DNA from: Siphonodentalium dalli
Lineage: Eukaryota; Mollusca; Scaphopoda; Gadilida; Siphonodentaliidae
Length of the DNA stretch: 64,000 nucleotides
NCBI GenBank assembly: GCA_032622095.1
Contig: CP136062.1
Coordinates: 2,538,001-2,602,000, forward strand
Direction: 5' to 3'
Shown here in pieces: positions 45,001 to 60,000 of the stretch. Below the pieces are notes generated by a model. That model worked only from the letters and a program-made list of their open reading frames with translations, was not told the DNA's origin and searched no databases. Positions within the stretch are counted from its first letter, which is position 1. Every line of letters starts with the position of its first letter. The position numbers and the translations under genes were made by a program.

Positions 45001-48000
45001 TCTCCCTTTATGTGTAAAACTGGGGGTTGCAGTATCTCGAAAAGTATGAATAGAAGCAACTTGAAATTTGGACCGTATGCACAACTCAGTATGCCCTATT
45101 GGGTCCATGCATTACAATTTATGTCCGAGCTTTCCCTACAGAGTTGTCGCCCATGATTCGCAAAATTCGATTTATTTCATATCCTGTGTCCGCCTATAAC
45201 GTTCAAGGTAGCCAGATACGAGGGCTCATATGCAGTTAGTTGTTAGCAACTTTCTATGAAAATAAGTTTTGAACAGGAACGGACTTATATTTTTGGGGTT
45301 TGGGTGGGGGCAAAATTTTCGAATTTTTTTTTTTCCGATGATTTCAACTACTTTTACTGTCGTGTATCTATAGGACGTACTAATGATTCTCCTGAAAGAA
45401 TTTTGGAAATCGGTTGAGAAATGTCCAAGTTACAGACCATCGAAAATTGTATTCATACATCGATTTAGGAGAAAGTGCTTGTGGACAAAACTCCTCCTAG
45501 ACAACGCACGTGAATTGTATTTGGTTTATGTGAGCGTGTTATCCATAGAAAGAAGACGAAATGGTGCAATTTTGACCAAGATCCAAAAACATTGGTCCGT
45601 ATTAGGGAGGGGGGCAAAAATTGTCATATTTTTTTTGTCTCCGATTTGAACCAAAAATGTTATGAAGTATCTATACGACGTACTAATGCTACTCGTGAAA
45701 GAATTTTGTAAATCGATTGAGAAATGTGGAAATTGTGGCCCCTTCATTTTTTTCAAGTTTACAGAAGATGCACTATGAATTTAATTTCCATCAACCAATC
45801 GTCACGTGTTTGGTGTCATTCGGTGGGGAATTTTCAGTACTTCTAAACAATTACCCACTTTCCGTAGTATGTCGATGGAGGCCAACGATATTCAAAAAGT
45901 ATGCACTGAACAACATACATATTGGCCTACATAGTAGAATATCGCCACAATACCTTACCAAAACCCAACTAAATATTATAGGGACATCAAATACGAACAC
46001 AATGACGCAAAAATTAGCTCGAAATCTTGAAAATTGGCCAAGATATGGCGATTTTTCTACCCGCATCACCAAATTTCGAGGCATGGGTGGGGGTCATACC
46101 AGAACATTCCAACTGAACACAGAAATGTCAATGAACCATACAATCGACATTCCAATCAATTCCGCGCGATTCCCTTATTATACTTCCATATTTTAATATG
46201 GAAGTATATTGTTATTCAATTTATTATTTTTTTCCAATATTATTTATTATTATACTAAGCAATTTTATAACCCTTATATCTCAGGAAGTATGAGAGATAG
46301 AGCGCTGGATTTTGGTATGTTTATAGCCCAATGATAGTTGTAGTGCATCGGTCTATATAGGATTTTGTCCTAACTTGCTTTGCAGAGTTATCTCCCTTTA
46401 TGTGTAAAACTGGGGGTTGCAGTATCTCGAAAAGTATGAATAGAAGCAACTTGAAATTTGGACCGTATGCACAACTCAGTATGCCCTATTGGGTCCATGC
46501 ATTACAATTTATGTCCGAGCTTTCCCTACAGAGTTGTCGCCCATGATTCGCAAAATTCGATTTATTTCATATCCTGTGTCCGCCTATAACGTTCAAGGTA
46601 GCCAGATACGAGGGCTCATATGCAGTTAGTTGTTAGCAACTTTCTATGAAAATAAGTTTTGAACAGGAACGGACTTATATTTTTGGGGTTTGGGTGGGGG
46701 CAAAATTTTCGAATTTTTTTTTTTCCGATGATTTCAACTACTTTTACTGTCGTGTATCTATAGGACGTACTAATGATTCTCCTGAAAGAATTTTGGAAAT
46801 CGGTTGAGAAATGTCCAAGTTACAGACCATCGAAAATTGTATTCATACATCGATTTAGGAGAAAGTGCTTGTGGACAAAACTCCTCCTAGACAACGCACG
46901 TGAATTGTATTTGGTTTATGTGAGCGTGTTATCCATAGAAAGAAGACGAAATGGTGCAATTTTGACCAAGATCCAAAAACATTGGTCCGTATTAGGGAGG
47001 GGGGCAAAAATTGTCATATTTTTTTTGTCTCCGATTTGAACCAAAAATGTTATGAAGTATCTATACGACGTACTAATGCTACTCGTGAAAGAATTTTGTA
47101 AATCGATTGAGAAATGTGGAAATTGTGGCCCCTTCATTTTTTTCAAGTTTACAGAAGATGCACTATGAATTTAATTTCCATCAACCAATCGTCACGTGTT
47201 TGGTGTCATTCGGTGGGGAATTTTCAGTACTTCTAAACAATTACCCACTTTCCGTAGTATGTCGATGGAGGCCAACGATATTCAAAAAGTATGCACTGAA
47301 CAACATACATATTGGCCTACATAGTAGAATATCGCCACAATACCTTACCAAAATCCAACTAAATATTATAGGGACATCAAATACGAACACAATGACGCAA
47401 AAATTAGCTCGAAATCTTGAAAATTGGCCAAGATATGGCGATTTTTCTACCCGCATCACCAAATTTCGAGGCATGGGTGGGGGTCATACCAGAACATTCC
47501 AACTGAACACAGAAATGTCAATGAACCATACAATCGACATTCCAATCAATTCCGCGCGATTCCCTTATTATACTTCCATATTTTAATATGGAAGTATATT
47601 GTTATTCAATTTATTATTTTTTTCCAATATTATTTATTATTATACTAAGCAATTTTATAACCCTTATATCTCAGGAAGTATGAGAGATAGAGCGCTGGAT
47701 TTTGGTATGTTTATAGCCCAATGATAGTTGTAGTGCATCGGTCTATATAGGATTTTGTCCTAACTTGCTTTGCAGAGTTATCTCCCTTTATGTGTAAAAC
47801 TGGGGGTTGCAGTATCTCGAAAAGTATGAATAGAAGCAACTTGAAATTTGGACCGTATGCACAACTCAGTATGCCCTATTGGGTCCATGCATTACAATTT
47901 ATGTCCGAGCTTTCCCTACAGAGTTGTCGCCCATGATTCGCAAAATTCGATTTATTTCATATCCTGTGTCCGCCTATAACGTTCAAGGTAGCCAGATACG

Positions 48001-51000
48001 AGGGCTCATATGCAGTTAGTTGTTAGCAACTTTCTATGAAAATAAGTTTTGAACAGGAACGGACTTATATTTTTGGGGTTTGGGTGGGGGCAAAATTTTC
48101 GAATTTTTTTTTTTCCGATGATTTCAACTACTTTTACTGTCGTGTATCTATAGGACGTACTAATGATTCTCCTGAAAGAATTTTGGAAATCGGTTGAGAA
48201 ATGTCCAAGTTACAGACCATCGAAAATTGTATTCATACATCGATTTAGGAGAAAGTGCTTGTGGACAAAACTCCTCCTAGACAACGCACGTGAATTGTAT
48301 TTGGTTTATGTGAGCGTGTTATCCATAGAAAGAAGACGAAATGGTGCAATTTTGACCAAGATCCAAAAACATTGGTCCGTATTAGGGAGGGGGGCAAAAA
48401 TTGTCATATTTTTTTTGTCTCCGATTTGAACCAAAAATGTTATGAAGTATCTATACGACGTACTAATGCTACTCGTGAAAGAATTTTGTAAATCGATTGA
48501 GAAATGTGGAAATTGTGGCCCCTTCATTTTTTTCAAGTTTACAGAAGATGCACTATGAATTTAATTTCCATCAACCAATCGTCACGTGTTTGGTGTCATT
48601 CGGTGGGGAATTTTCAGTACTTCTAAACAATTACCCACTTTCCGTAGTATGTCGATGGAGGCCAACGATATTCAAAAAGTATGCACTGAACAACATACAT
48701 ATTGGCCTACATAGTAGAATATCGCCACAATACCTTACCAAAACCCAACTAAATATTATAGGGACATCAAATACGAACACAATGACGCAAAAATTAGCTC
48801 GAAATCTTGAAAATTGGCCAAGATATGGCGATTTTTCTACCCGCATCACCAAATTTCGAGGCATGGGTGGGGGTCATACCAGAACATTCCAACTGAACAC
48901 AGAAATGTCAATGAACCATACAATCGACATTCCAATCAATTCCGCGCGATTCCCTTATTATACTTCCATATTTTAATATGGAAGTATATTGTTATTCAAT
49001 TTATTATTTTTTTCCAATATTATTTATTATTATACTAAGCAATTTTATAACCCTTATATCTCAGGAAGTATGAGAGATAGAGCGCTGGATTTTGGTATGT
49101 TTATAGCCCAATGATAGTTGTAGTGCATCGGTCTATATAGGATTTTGTCCTAACTTGCTTTGCAGAGTTATCTCCCTTTATGTGTAAAACTGGGGGTTGC
49201 AGTATCTCGAAAAGTATGAATAGAAGCAACTTGAAATTTGGACCGTATGCACAACTCAGTATGCCCTATTGGGTCCATGCATTACAATTTATGTCCGAGC
49301 TTTCCCTACAGAGTTGTCGCCCATGATTCGCAAAATTCGATTTATTTCATATCCTGTGTCCGCCTATAACGTTCAAGGTAGCCAGATACGAGGGCTCATA
49401 TGCAGTTAGTTGTTAGCAACTTTCTATGAAAATAAGTTTTGAACAGGAACGGACTTATATTTTTGGGGTTTGGGTGGGGGCAAAATTTTCGAATTTTTTT
49501 TTTTCCGATGATTTCAACTACTTTTACTGTCGTGTATCTATAGGACGTACTAATGATTCTCCTGAAAGAATTTTGGAAATCGGTTGAGAAATGTCCAAGT
49601 TACAGACCATCGAAAATTGTATTCATACATCGATTTAGGAGAAAGTGCTTGTGGACAAAACTCCTCCTAGACAACGCACGTGAATTGTATTTGGTTTATG
49701 TGAGCGTGTTATCCATAGAAAGAAGACGAAATGGTGCAATTTTGACCAAGATCCAAAAACATTGGTCCGTATTAGGGAGGGGGGCAAAAATTGTCATATT
49801 TTTTTTGTCTCCGATTTGAACCAAAAATGTTATGAAGTATCTATACGACGTACTAATGCTACTCGTGAAAGAATTTTGTAAATCGATTGAGAAATGTGGA
49901 AATTGTGGCCCCTTCATTTTTTTCAAGTTTACAGAAGATGCACTATGAATTTAATTTCCATCAACCAATCGTCACGTGTTTGGTGTCATTCGGTGGGGAA
50001 TTTTCAGTACTTCTAAACAATTACCCACTTTCCGTAGTATGTCGATGGAGGCCAACGATATTCAAAAAGTATGCACTGAACAACATACATATTGGCCTAC
50101 ATAGTAGAATATCGCCACAATACCTTACCAAAACCCAACTAAATATTATAGGGACATCAAATACGAACACAATGACGCAAAAATTAGCTCGAAATCTTGA
50201 AAATTGGCCAAGATATGGCGATTTTTCTACCCGCATCACCAAATTTCGAGGCATGGGTGGGGGTCATACCAGAACATTCCAACTGAACACAGAAATGTCA
50301 ATGAACCATACAATCGACATTCCAATCAATTCCGCGCGATTCCCTTATTATACTTCCATATTTTAATATGGAAGTATATTGTTATTCAATTTATTATTTT
50401 TTTCCAATATTATTTATTATTATACTAAGCAATTTTATAACCCTTATATCTCAGGAAGTATGAGAGATAGAGCGCTGGATTTTGGTATGTTTATAGCCCA
50501 ATGATAGTTGTAGTGCATCGGTCTATATAGGATTTTGTCCTAACTTGCTTTGCAGAGTTATCTCCCTTTATGTGTAAAACTGGGGGTTGCAGTATCTCGA
50601 AAAGTATGAATAGAAGCAACTTGAAATTTGGACCGTATGCACAACTCAGTATGCCCTATTGGGTCCATGCATTACAATTTATGTCCGAGCTTTCCCTACA
50701 GAGTTGTCGCCCATGATTCGCAAAATTCGATTTATTTCATATCCTGTGTCCGCCTATAACGTTCAAGGTAGCCAGATACGAGGGCTCATATGCAGTTAGT
50801 TGTTAGCAACTTTCTATGAAAATAAGTTTTGAACAGGAACGGACTTATATTTTTGGGGTTTGGGTGGGGGCAAAATTTTCGAATTTTTTTTTTTCCGATG
50901 ATTTCAACTACTTTTACTGTCGTGTATCTATAGGACGTACTAATGATTCTCCTGAAAGAATTTTGGAAATCGGTTGAGAAATGTCCAAGTTACAGACCAT

Positions 51001-54000
51001 CGAAAATTGTATTCATACATCGATTTAGGAGAAAGTGCTTGTGGACAAAACTCCTCCTAGACAACGCACGTGAATTGTATTTGGTTTATGTGAGCGTGTT
51101 ATCCATAGAAAGAAGACGAAATGGTGCAATTTTGACCAAGATCCAAAAACATTGGTCCGTATTAGGGAGGGGGGCAAAAATTGTCATATTTTTTTTGTCT
51201 CCGATTTGAACCAAAAATGTTATGAAGTATCTATACGACGTACTAATGCTACTCGTGAAAGAATTTTGTAAATCGATTGAGAAATGTGGAAATTGTGGCC
51301 CCTTCATTTTTTTCAAGTTTACAGAAGATGCACTATGAATTTAATTTCCATCAACCAATCGTCACGTGTTTGGTGTCATTCGGTGGGGAATTTTCAGTAC
51401 TTCTAAACAATTACCCACTTTCCGTAGTATGTCGATGGAGGCCAACGATATTCAAAAAGTATGCACTGAACAACATACATATTGGCCTACATAGTAGAAT
51501 ATCGCCACAATACCTTACCAAAATCCAACTAAATATTATAGGGACATCAAATACGAACACAATGACGCAAAAATTAGCTCGAAATCTTGAAAATTGGCCA
51601 AGATATGGCGATTTTTCTACCCGCATCACCAAATTTCGAGGCATGGGTGGGGGTCATACCAGAACATTCCAACTGAACACAGAAATGTCAATGAACCATA
51701 CAATCGACATTCCAATCAATTCCGCGCGATTCCCTTATTATACTTCCATATTTTAATATGGAAGTATATTGTTATTCAATTTATTATTTTTTTCCAATAT
51801 TATTTATTATTATACTAAGCAATTTTATAACCCTTATATCTCAGGAAGTATGAGAGATAGAGCGCTGGATTTTGGTATGTTTATAGCCCAATGATAGTTG
51901 TAGTGCATCGGTCTATATAGGATTTTGTCCTAACTTGCTTTGCAGAGTTATCTCCCTTTATGTGTAAAACTGGGGGTTGCAGTATCTCGAAAAGTATGAA
52001 TAGAAGCAACTTGAAATTTGGACCGTATGCACAACTCAGTATGCCCTATTGGGTCCATGCATTACAATTTATGTCCGAGCTTTCCCTACAGAGTTGTCGC
52101 CCATGATTCGCAAAATTCGATTTATTTCATATCCTGTGTCCGCCTATAACGTTCAAGGTAGCCAGATACGAGGGCTCATATGCAGTTAGTTGTTAGCAAC
52201 TTTCTATGAAAATAAGTTTTGAACAGGAACGGACTTATATTTTTGGGGTTTGGGTGGGGGCAAAATTTTCGAATTTTTTTTTTTTCCGATGATTTCAACT
52301 ACTTTTACTGTCGTGTATCTATAGGACGTACTAATGATTCTCCTGAAAGAATTTTGGAAATCGGTTGAGAAATGTCCAAGTTACAGACCATCGAAAATTG
52401 TATTCATACATCGATTTAGGAGAAAGTGCTTGTGGACAAAACTCCTCCTAGACAACGCACGTGAATTGTATTTGGTTTATGTGAGCGTGTTATCCATAGA
52501 AAGAAGACGAAATGGTGCAATTTTGACCAAGATCCAAAAACATTGGTCCGTATTAGGGAGGGGGGCAAAAATTGTCATATTTTTTTTGTCTCCGATTTGA
52601 ACCAAAAATGTTATGAAGTATCTATACGACGTACTAATGCTACTCGTGAAAGAATTTTGTAAATCGATTGAGAAATGTGGAAATTGTGGCCCCTTCATTT
52701 TTTTCAAGTTTACAGAAGATGCACTATGAATTTAATTTCCATCAACCAATCGTCACGTGTTTGGTGTCATTCGGTGGGGAATTTTCAGTACTTCTAAACA
52801 ATTACCCACTTTCCGTAGTATGTCGATGGAGGCCAACGATATTCAAAAAGTATGCACTGAACAACATACATATTGGCCTACATAGTAGAATATCGCCACA
52901 ATACCTTACCAAAACCCAACTAAATATTATAGGGACATCAAATACGAACACAATGACGCAAAAATTAGCTCGAAATCTTGAAAATTGGCCAAGATATGGC
53001 GATTTTTCTACCCGCATCACCAAATTTCGAGGCATGGGTGGGGGTCATACCAGAACATTCCAACTGAACACAGAAATGTCAATGAACCATACAATCGACA
53101 TTCCAATCAATTCCGCGCGATTCCCTTATTATACTTCCATATTTTAATATGGAAGTATATTGTTATTCAATTTATTATTTTTTTCCAATATTATTTATTA
53201 TTATACTAAGCAATTTTATAACCCTTATATCTCAGGAAGTATGAGAGATAGAGCGCTGGATTTTGGTATGTTTATAGCCCAATGATAGTTGTAGTGCATC
53301 GGTCTATATAGGATTTTGTCCTAACTTGCTTTGCAGAGTTATCTCCCTTTATGTGTAAAACTGGGGGTTGCAGTATCTCGAAAAGTATGAATAGAAGCAA
53401 CTTGAAATTTGGACCGTATGCACAACTCAGTATGCCCTATTGGGTCCATGCATTACAATTTATGTCCGAGCTTTCCCTACAGAGTTGTCGCCCATGATTC
53501 GCAAAATTCGATTTATTTCATATCCTGTGTCCGCCTATAACGTTCAAGGTAGCCAGATACGAGGGCTCATATGCAGTTAGTTGTTAGCAACTTTCTATGA
53601 AAATAAGTTTTGAACAGGAACGGACTTATATTTTTGGGGTTTGGGTGGGGGCAAAATTTTCGAATTTTTTTTTTTCCGATGATTTCAACTACTTTTACTG
53701 TCGTGTATCTATAGGACGTACTAATGATTCTCCTGAAAGAATTTTGGAAATCGGTTGAGAAATGTCCAAGTTACAGACCATCGAAAATTGTATTCATACA
53801 TCGATTTAGGAGAAAGTGCTTGTGGACAAAACTCCTCCTAGACAACGCACGTGAATTGTATTTGGTTTATGTGAGCGTGTTATCCATAGAAAGAAGACGA
53901 AATGGTGCAATTTTGACCAAGATCCAAAAACATTGGTCCGTATTAGGGAGGGGGGCAAAAATTGTCATATTTTTTTTGTCTCCGATTTGAACCAAAAATG

Positions 54001-57000
54001 TTATGAAGTATCTATACGACGTACTAATGCTACTCGTGAAAGAATTTTGTAAATCGATTGAGAAATGTGGAAATTGTGGCCCCTTCATTTTTTTCAAGTT
54101 TACAGAAGATGCACTATGAATTTAATTTCCATCAACCAATCGTCACGTGTTTGGTGTCATTCGGTGGGGAATTTTCAGTACTTCTAAACAATTACCCACT
54201 TTCCGTAGTATGTCGATGGAGGCCAACGATATTCAAAAAGTATGCACTGAACAACATACATATTGGCCTACATAGTAGAATATCGCCACAATACCTTACC
54301 AAAACCCAACTAAATATTATAGGGACATCAAATACGAACACAATGACGCAAAAATTAGCTCGAAATCTTGAAAATTGGCCAAGATATGGCGATTTTTCTA
54401 CCCGCATCACCAAATTTCGAGGCATGGGTGGGGGTCATACCAGAACATTCCAACTGAACACAGAAATGTCAATGAACCATACAATCGACATTCCAATCAA
54501 TTCCGCGCGATTCCCTTATTATACTTCCATATTTTAATATGGAAGTATATTGTTATTCAATTTATTATTTTTTTCCAATATTATTTATTATTATACTAAG
54601 CAATTTTATAACCCTTATATCTCAGGAAGTATGAGAGATAGAGCGCTGGATTTTGGTATGTTTATAGCCCAATGATAGTTGTAGTGCATCGGTCTATATA
54701 GGATTTTGTCCTAACTTGCTTTGCAGAGTTATCTCCCTTTATGTGTAAAACTGGGGGTTGCAGTATCTCGAAAAGTATGAATAGAAGCAACTTGAAATTT
54801 GGACCGTATGCACAACTCAGTATGCCCTATTGGGTCCATGCATTACAATTTATGTCCGAGCTTTCCCTACAGAGTTGTCGCCCATGATTCGCAAAATTCG
54901 ATTTATTTCATATCCTGTGTCCGCCTATAACGTTCAAGGTAGCCAGATACGAGGGCTCATATGCAGTTAGTTGTTAGCAACTTTCTATGAAAATAAGTTT
55001 TGAACAGGAACGGACTTATATTTTTGGGGTTTGGGTGGGGGCAAAATTTTCGAATTTTTTTTTTTCCGATGATTTCAACTACTTTTACTGTCGTGTATCT
55101 ATAGGACGTACTAATGATTCTCCTGAAAGAATTTTGGAAATCGGTTGAGAAATGTCCAAGTTACAGACCATCGAAAATTGTATTCATACATCGATTTAGG
55201 AGAAAGTGCTTGTGGACAAAACTCCTCCTAGACAACGCACGTGAATTGTATTTGGTTTATGTGAGCGTGTTATCCATAGAAAGAAGACGAAATGGTGCAA
55301 TTTTGACCAAGATCCAAAAACATTGGTCCGTATTAGGGAGGGGGGCAAAAATTGTCATATTTTTTTTGTCTCCGATTTGAACCAAAAATGTTATGAAGTA
55401 TCTATACGACGTACTAATGCTACTCGTGAAAGAATTTTGTAAATCGATTGAGAAATGTGGAAATTGTGGCCCCTTCATTTTTTTCAAGTTTACAGAAGAT
55501 GCACTATGAATTTAATTTCCATCAACCAATCGTCACGTGTTTGGTGTCATTCGGTGGGGAATTTTCAGTACTTCTAAACAATTACCCACTTTCCGTAGTA
55601 TGTCGATGGAGGCCAACGATATTCAAAAAGTATGCACTGAACAACATACATATTGGCCTACATAGTAGAATATCACCACAATACCTTACCAAAACCCAAC
55701 TAAATATTATAGGGACATCAAATACGAACACAATGACGCAAAAATTAGCTCGAAATCTTGAAAATTGGCCAAGATATGGCGATTTTTCTACCCGCATCAC
55801 CAAATTTCGAGGCATGGGTGGGGGTCATACCAGAACATTCCAACTGAACACAGAAATGTCAATGAACCATACAATCGACATTCCAATCAATTCCGCGCGA
55901 TTCCCTTATTATACTTCCATATTTTAATATGGAAGTATATTGTTATTCAATTTATTATTTTTTTCCAATATTATTTATTATTATACTAAGCAATTTTATA
56001 ACCCTTATATCTCAGGAAGTATGAGAGATAGAGCGCTGGATTTTGGTATGTTTATAGCCCAATGATAGTTGTAGTGCATCGGTCTATATAGGATTTTGTC
56101 CTAACTTGCTTTGCAGAGTTATCTCCCTTTATGTGTAAAACTGGGGGTTGCAGTATCTCGAAAAGTATGAATAGAAGCAACTTGAAATTTGGACCGTATG
56201 CACAACTCAGTATGCCCTATTGGGTCCATGCATTACAATTTATGTCCGAGCTTTCCCTACAGAGTTGTCGCCCATGATTCGCAAAATTCGATTTATTTCA
56301 TATCCTGTGTCCGCCTATAACGTTCAAGGTAGCCAGATACGAGGGCTCATATGCAGTTAGTTGTTAGCAACTTTCTATGAAAATAAGTTTTGAACAGGAA
56401 CGGACTTATATTTTTGGGGTTTGGGTGGGGGCAAAATTTTCGAATTTTTTTTTTTCCGATGATTTCAACTACTTTTACTGTCGTGTATCTATAGGACGTA
56501 CTAATGATTCTCCTGAAAGAATTTTGGAAATCGGTTGAGAAATGTCCAAGTTACAGACCATCGAAAATTGTATTCATACATCGATTTAGGAGAAAGTGCT
56601 TGTGGACAAAACTCCTCCTAGACAACGCACGTGAATTGTATTTGGTTTATGTGAGCGTGTTATCCATAGAAAGAAGACGAAATGGTGCAATTTTGACCAA
56701 GATCCAAAAACATTGGTCCGTATTAGGGAGGGGGGCAAAAATTGTCATATTTTTTTTGTCTCCGATTTGAACCAAAAATGTTATGAAGTATCTATACGAC
56801 GTACTAATGCTACTCGTGAAAGAATTTTGTAAATCGATTGAGAAATGTGGAAATTGTGGCCCCTTCATTTTTTTCAAGTTTACAGAAGATGCACTATGAA
56901 TTTAATTTCCATCAACCAATCGTCACGTGTTTGGTGTCATTCGGTGGGGAATTTTCAGTACTTCTAAACAATTACCCACTTTCCGTAGTATGTCGATGGA

Positions 57001-60000
57001 GGCCAACGATATTCAAAAAGTATGCACTGAACAACATACATATTGGCCTACATAGTAGAATATCGCCACAATACCTTACCAAAACCCAACTAAATATTAT
57101 AGGGACATCAAATACGAACACAATGACGCAAAAATTAGCTCGAAATCTTGAAAATTGGCCAAGATATGGCGATTTTTCTACCCGCATCACCAAATTTCGA
57201 GGCATGGGTGGGGGTCATACCAGAACATTCCAACTGAACACAGAAATGTCAATGAACCATACAATCGACATTCCAATCAATTCCGCGCGATTCCCTTATT
57301 ATACTTCCATATTTTAATATGGAAGTATATTGTTATTCAATTTATTATTTTTTTCCAATATTATTTATTATTATACTAAGCAATTTTATAACCCTTATAT
57401 CTCAGGAAGTATGAGAGATAGAGCGCTGGATTTTGGTATGTTTATAGCCCAATGATAGTTGTAGTGCATCGGTCTATATAGGATTTTGTCCTAACTTGCT
57501 TTGCAGAGTTATCTCCCTTTATGTGTAAAACTGGGGGTTGCAGTATCTCGAAAAGTATGAATAGAAGCAACTTGAAATTTGGACCGTATGCACAACTCAG
57601 TATGCCCTATTGGGTCCATGCATTACAATTTATGTCCGAGCTTTCCCTACAGAGTTGTCGCCCATGATTCGCAAAATTCGATTTATTTCATATCCTGTGT
57701 CCGCCTATAACGTTCAAGGTAGCCAGATACGAGGGCTCATATGCAGTTAGTTGTTAGCAACTTTCTATGAAAATAAGTTTTGAACAGGAACGGGCTTATA
57801 TTTTTGGGGTTTGGGTGGGGGCAAAATTTTCGAATTTTTTTTTTTCCGATGATTTCAACTACTTTTACTGTCGTGTATCTATAGGACGTACTAATGATTC
57901 TCCTGAAAGAATTTTGGAAATCGGTTGAGAAATGTCCAAGTTACAGACCATCGAAAATTGTATTCATACATCGATTTAGGAGAAAGTGCTTGTGGACAAA
58001 ACTCCTCCTAGACAACGCACGTGAATTGTATTTGGTTTATGTGAGCGTGTTATCCATAGAAAGAAGACGAAATGGTGCAATTTTGACCAAGATCCAAAAA
58101 CATTGGTCCGTATTAGGGAGGGGGGGGCAAAAATTGTCATATTTTTTTTGTCTCCGATTTGAACCAAAAATGTTATGAAGTATCTATACGACGTACTAAT
58201 GCTACTCGTGAAAGAATTTTGTAAATCGATTGAGAAATGTGGAAATTGTGGCCCCTTCATTTTTTTCAAGTTTACAGAAGATGCACTATGAATTTAATTT
58301 CCATCAACCAATCGTCACGTGTTTGGTGTCATTCGGTGGGGAATTTTCAGTACTTCTAAACAATTACCCACTTTCCGTAGTATGTCGATGGAGGCCAACG
58401 ATATTCAAAAAGTATGCACTGAACAACATACATATTGGCCTACATAGTAGAATATCGCCACAATACCTTACCAAAACCCAACTAAATATTATAGGGACAT
58501 CAAATACGAACACAATGACGCAAAAATTAGCTCGAAATCTTGAAAATTGGCCAAGATATGGCGATTTTTCTACCCGCATCACCAAATTTCGAGGCATGGG
58601 TGGGGGTCATACCAGAACATTCCAACTGAACACAGAAATGTCAATGAACCATACAATCGACATTCCAATCAATTCCGCGCGATTCCCTTATTATACTTCC
58701 ATATTTTAATATGGAAGTATATTGTTATTCAATTTATTATTTTTTTCCAATATTATTTATTATTATACTAAGCAATTTTATAACCCTTATATCTCAGGAA
58801 GTATGAGAGATAGAGCGCTGGATTTTGGTATGTTTATAGCCCAATGATAGTTGTAGTGCATCGGTCTATATAGGATTTTGTCCTAACTTGCTTTGCAGAG
58901 TTATCTCCCTTTATGTGTAAAACTGGGGGTTGCAGTATCTCGAAAAGTATGAATAGAAGCAACTTGAAATTTGGACCGTATGCACAACTCAGTATGCCCT
59001 ATTGGGTCCATGCATTACAATTTATGTCCGAGCTTTCCCTACAGAGTTGTCGCCCATGATTCGCAAAATTCGATTTATTTCATATCCTGTGTCCGCCTAT
59101 AACGTTCAAGGTAGCCAGATACGAGGGCTCATATGCAGTTAGTTGTTAGCAACTTTCTATGAAAATAAGTTTTGAACAGGAACGGACTTATATTTTTGGG
59201 GTTTGGGTGGGGGCAAAATTTTCGAATTTTTTTTTTTCCGATGATTTCAACTACTTTTACTGTCGTGTATCTATAGGACGTACTAATGATTCTCCTGAAA
59301 GAATTTTGGAAATCGGTTGAGAAATGTCCAAGTTACAGACCATCGAAAATTGTATTCATACATCGATTTAGGAGAAAGTGCTTGTGGACAAAACTCCTCC
59401 TAGACAACGCACGTGAATTGTATTTGGTTTATGTGAGCGTGTTATCCATAGAAAGAAGACGAAATGGTGCAATTTTGACCAAGATCCAAAAACATTGGTC
59501 CGTATTAGGGAGGGGGGGCAAAAATTGTCATATTTTTTTTGTCTCCGATTTGAACCAAAAATGTTATGAAGTATCTATACGACGTACTAATGCTACTCGT
59601 GAAAGAATTTTGTAAATCGATTGAGAAATGTGGAAATTGTGGCCCCTTCATTTTTTTCAAGTTTACAGAAGATGCACTATGAATTTAATTTCCATCAACC
59701 AATCGTCACGTGTTTGGTGTCATTCGGTGGGGAATTTTCAGTACTTCTAAACAATTACCCACTTTCCGTAGTATGTCGATGGAGGCCAACGATATTCAAA
59801 AAGTATGCACTGAACAACATACATATTGGCCTACATAGTAGAATATCGCCACAATACCTTACCAAAACCCAACTAAATATTATAGGGACATCAAATACGA
59901 ACACAATGACGCAAAAATTAGCTCGAAATCTTGAAAATTGGCCAAGATATGGCGATTTTTCTACCCGCATCACCAAATTTCGAGGCATGGGTGGGGGTCA

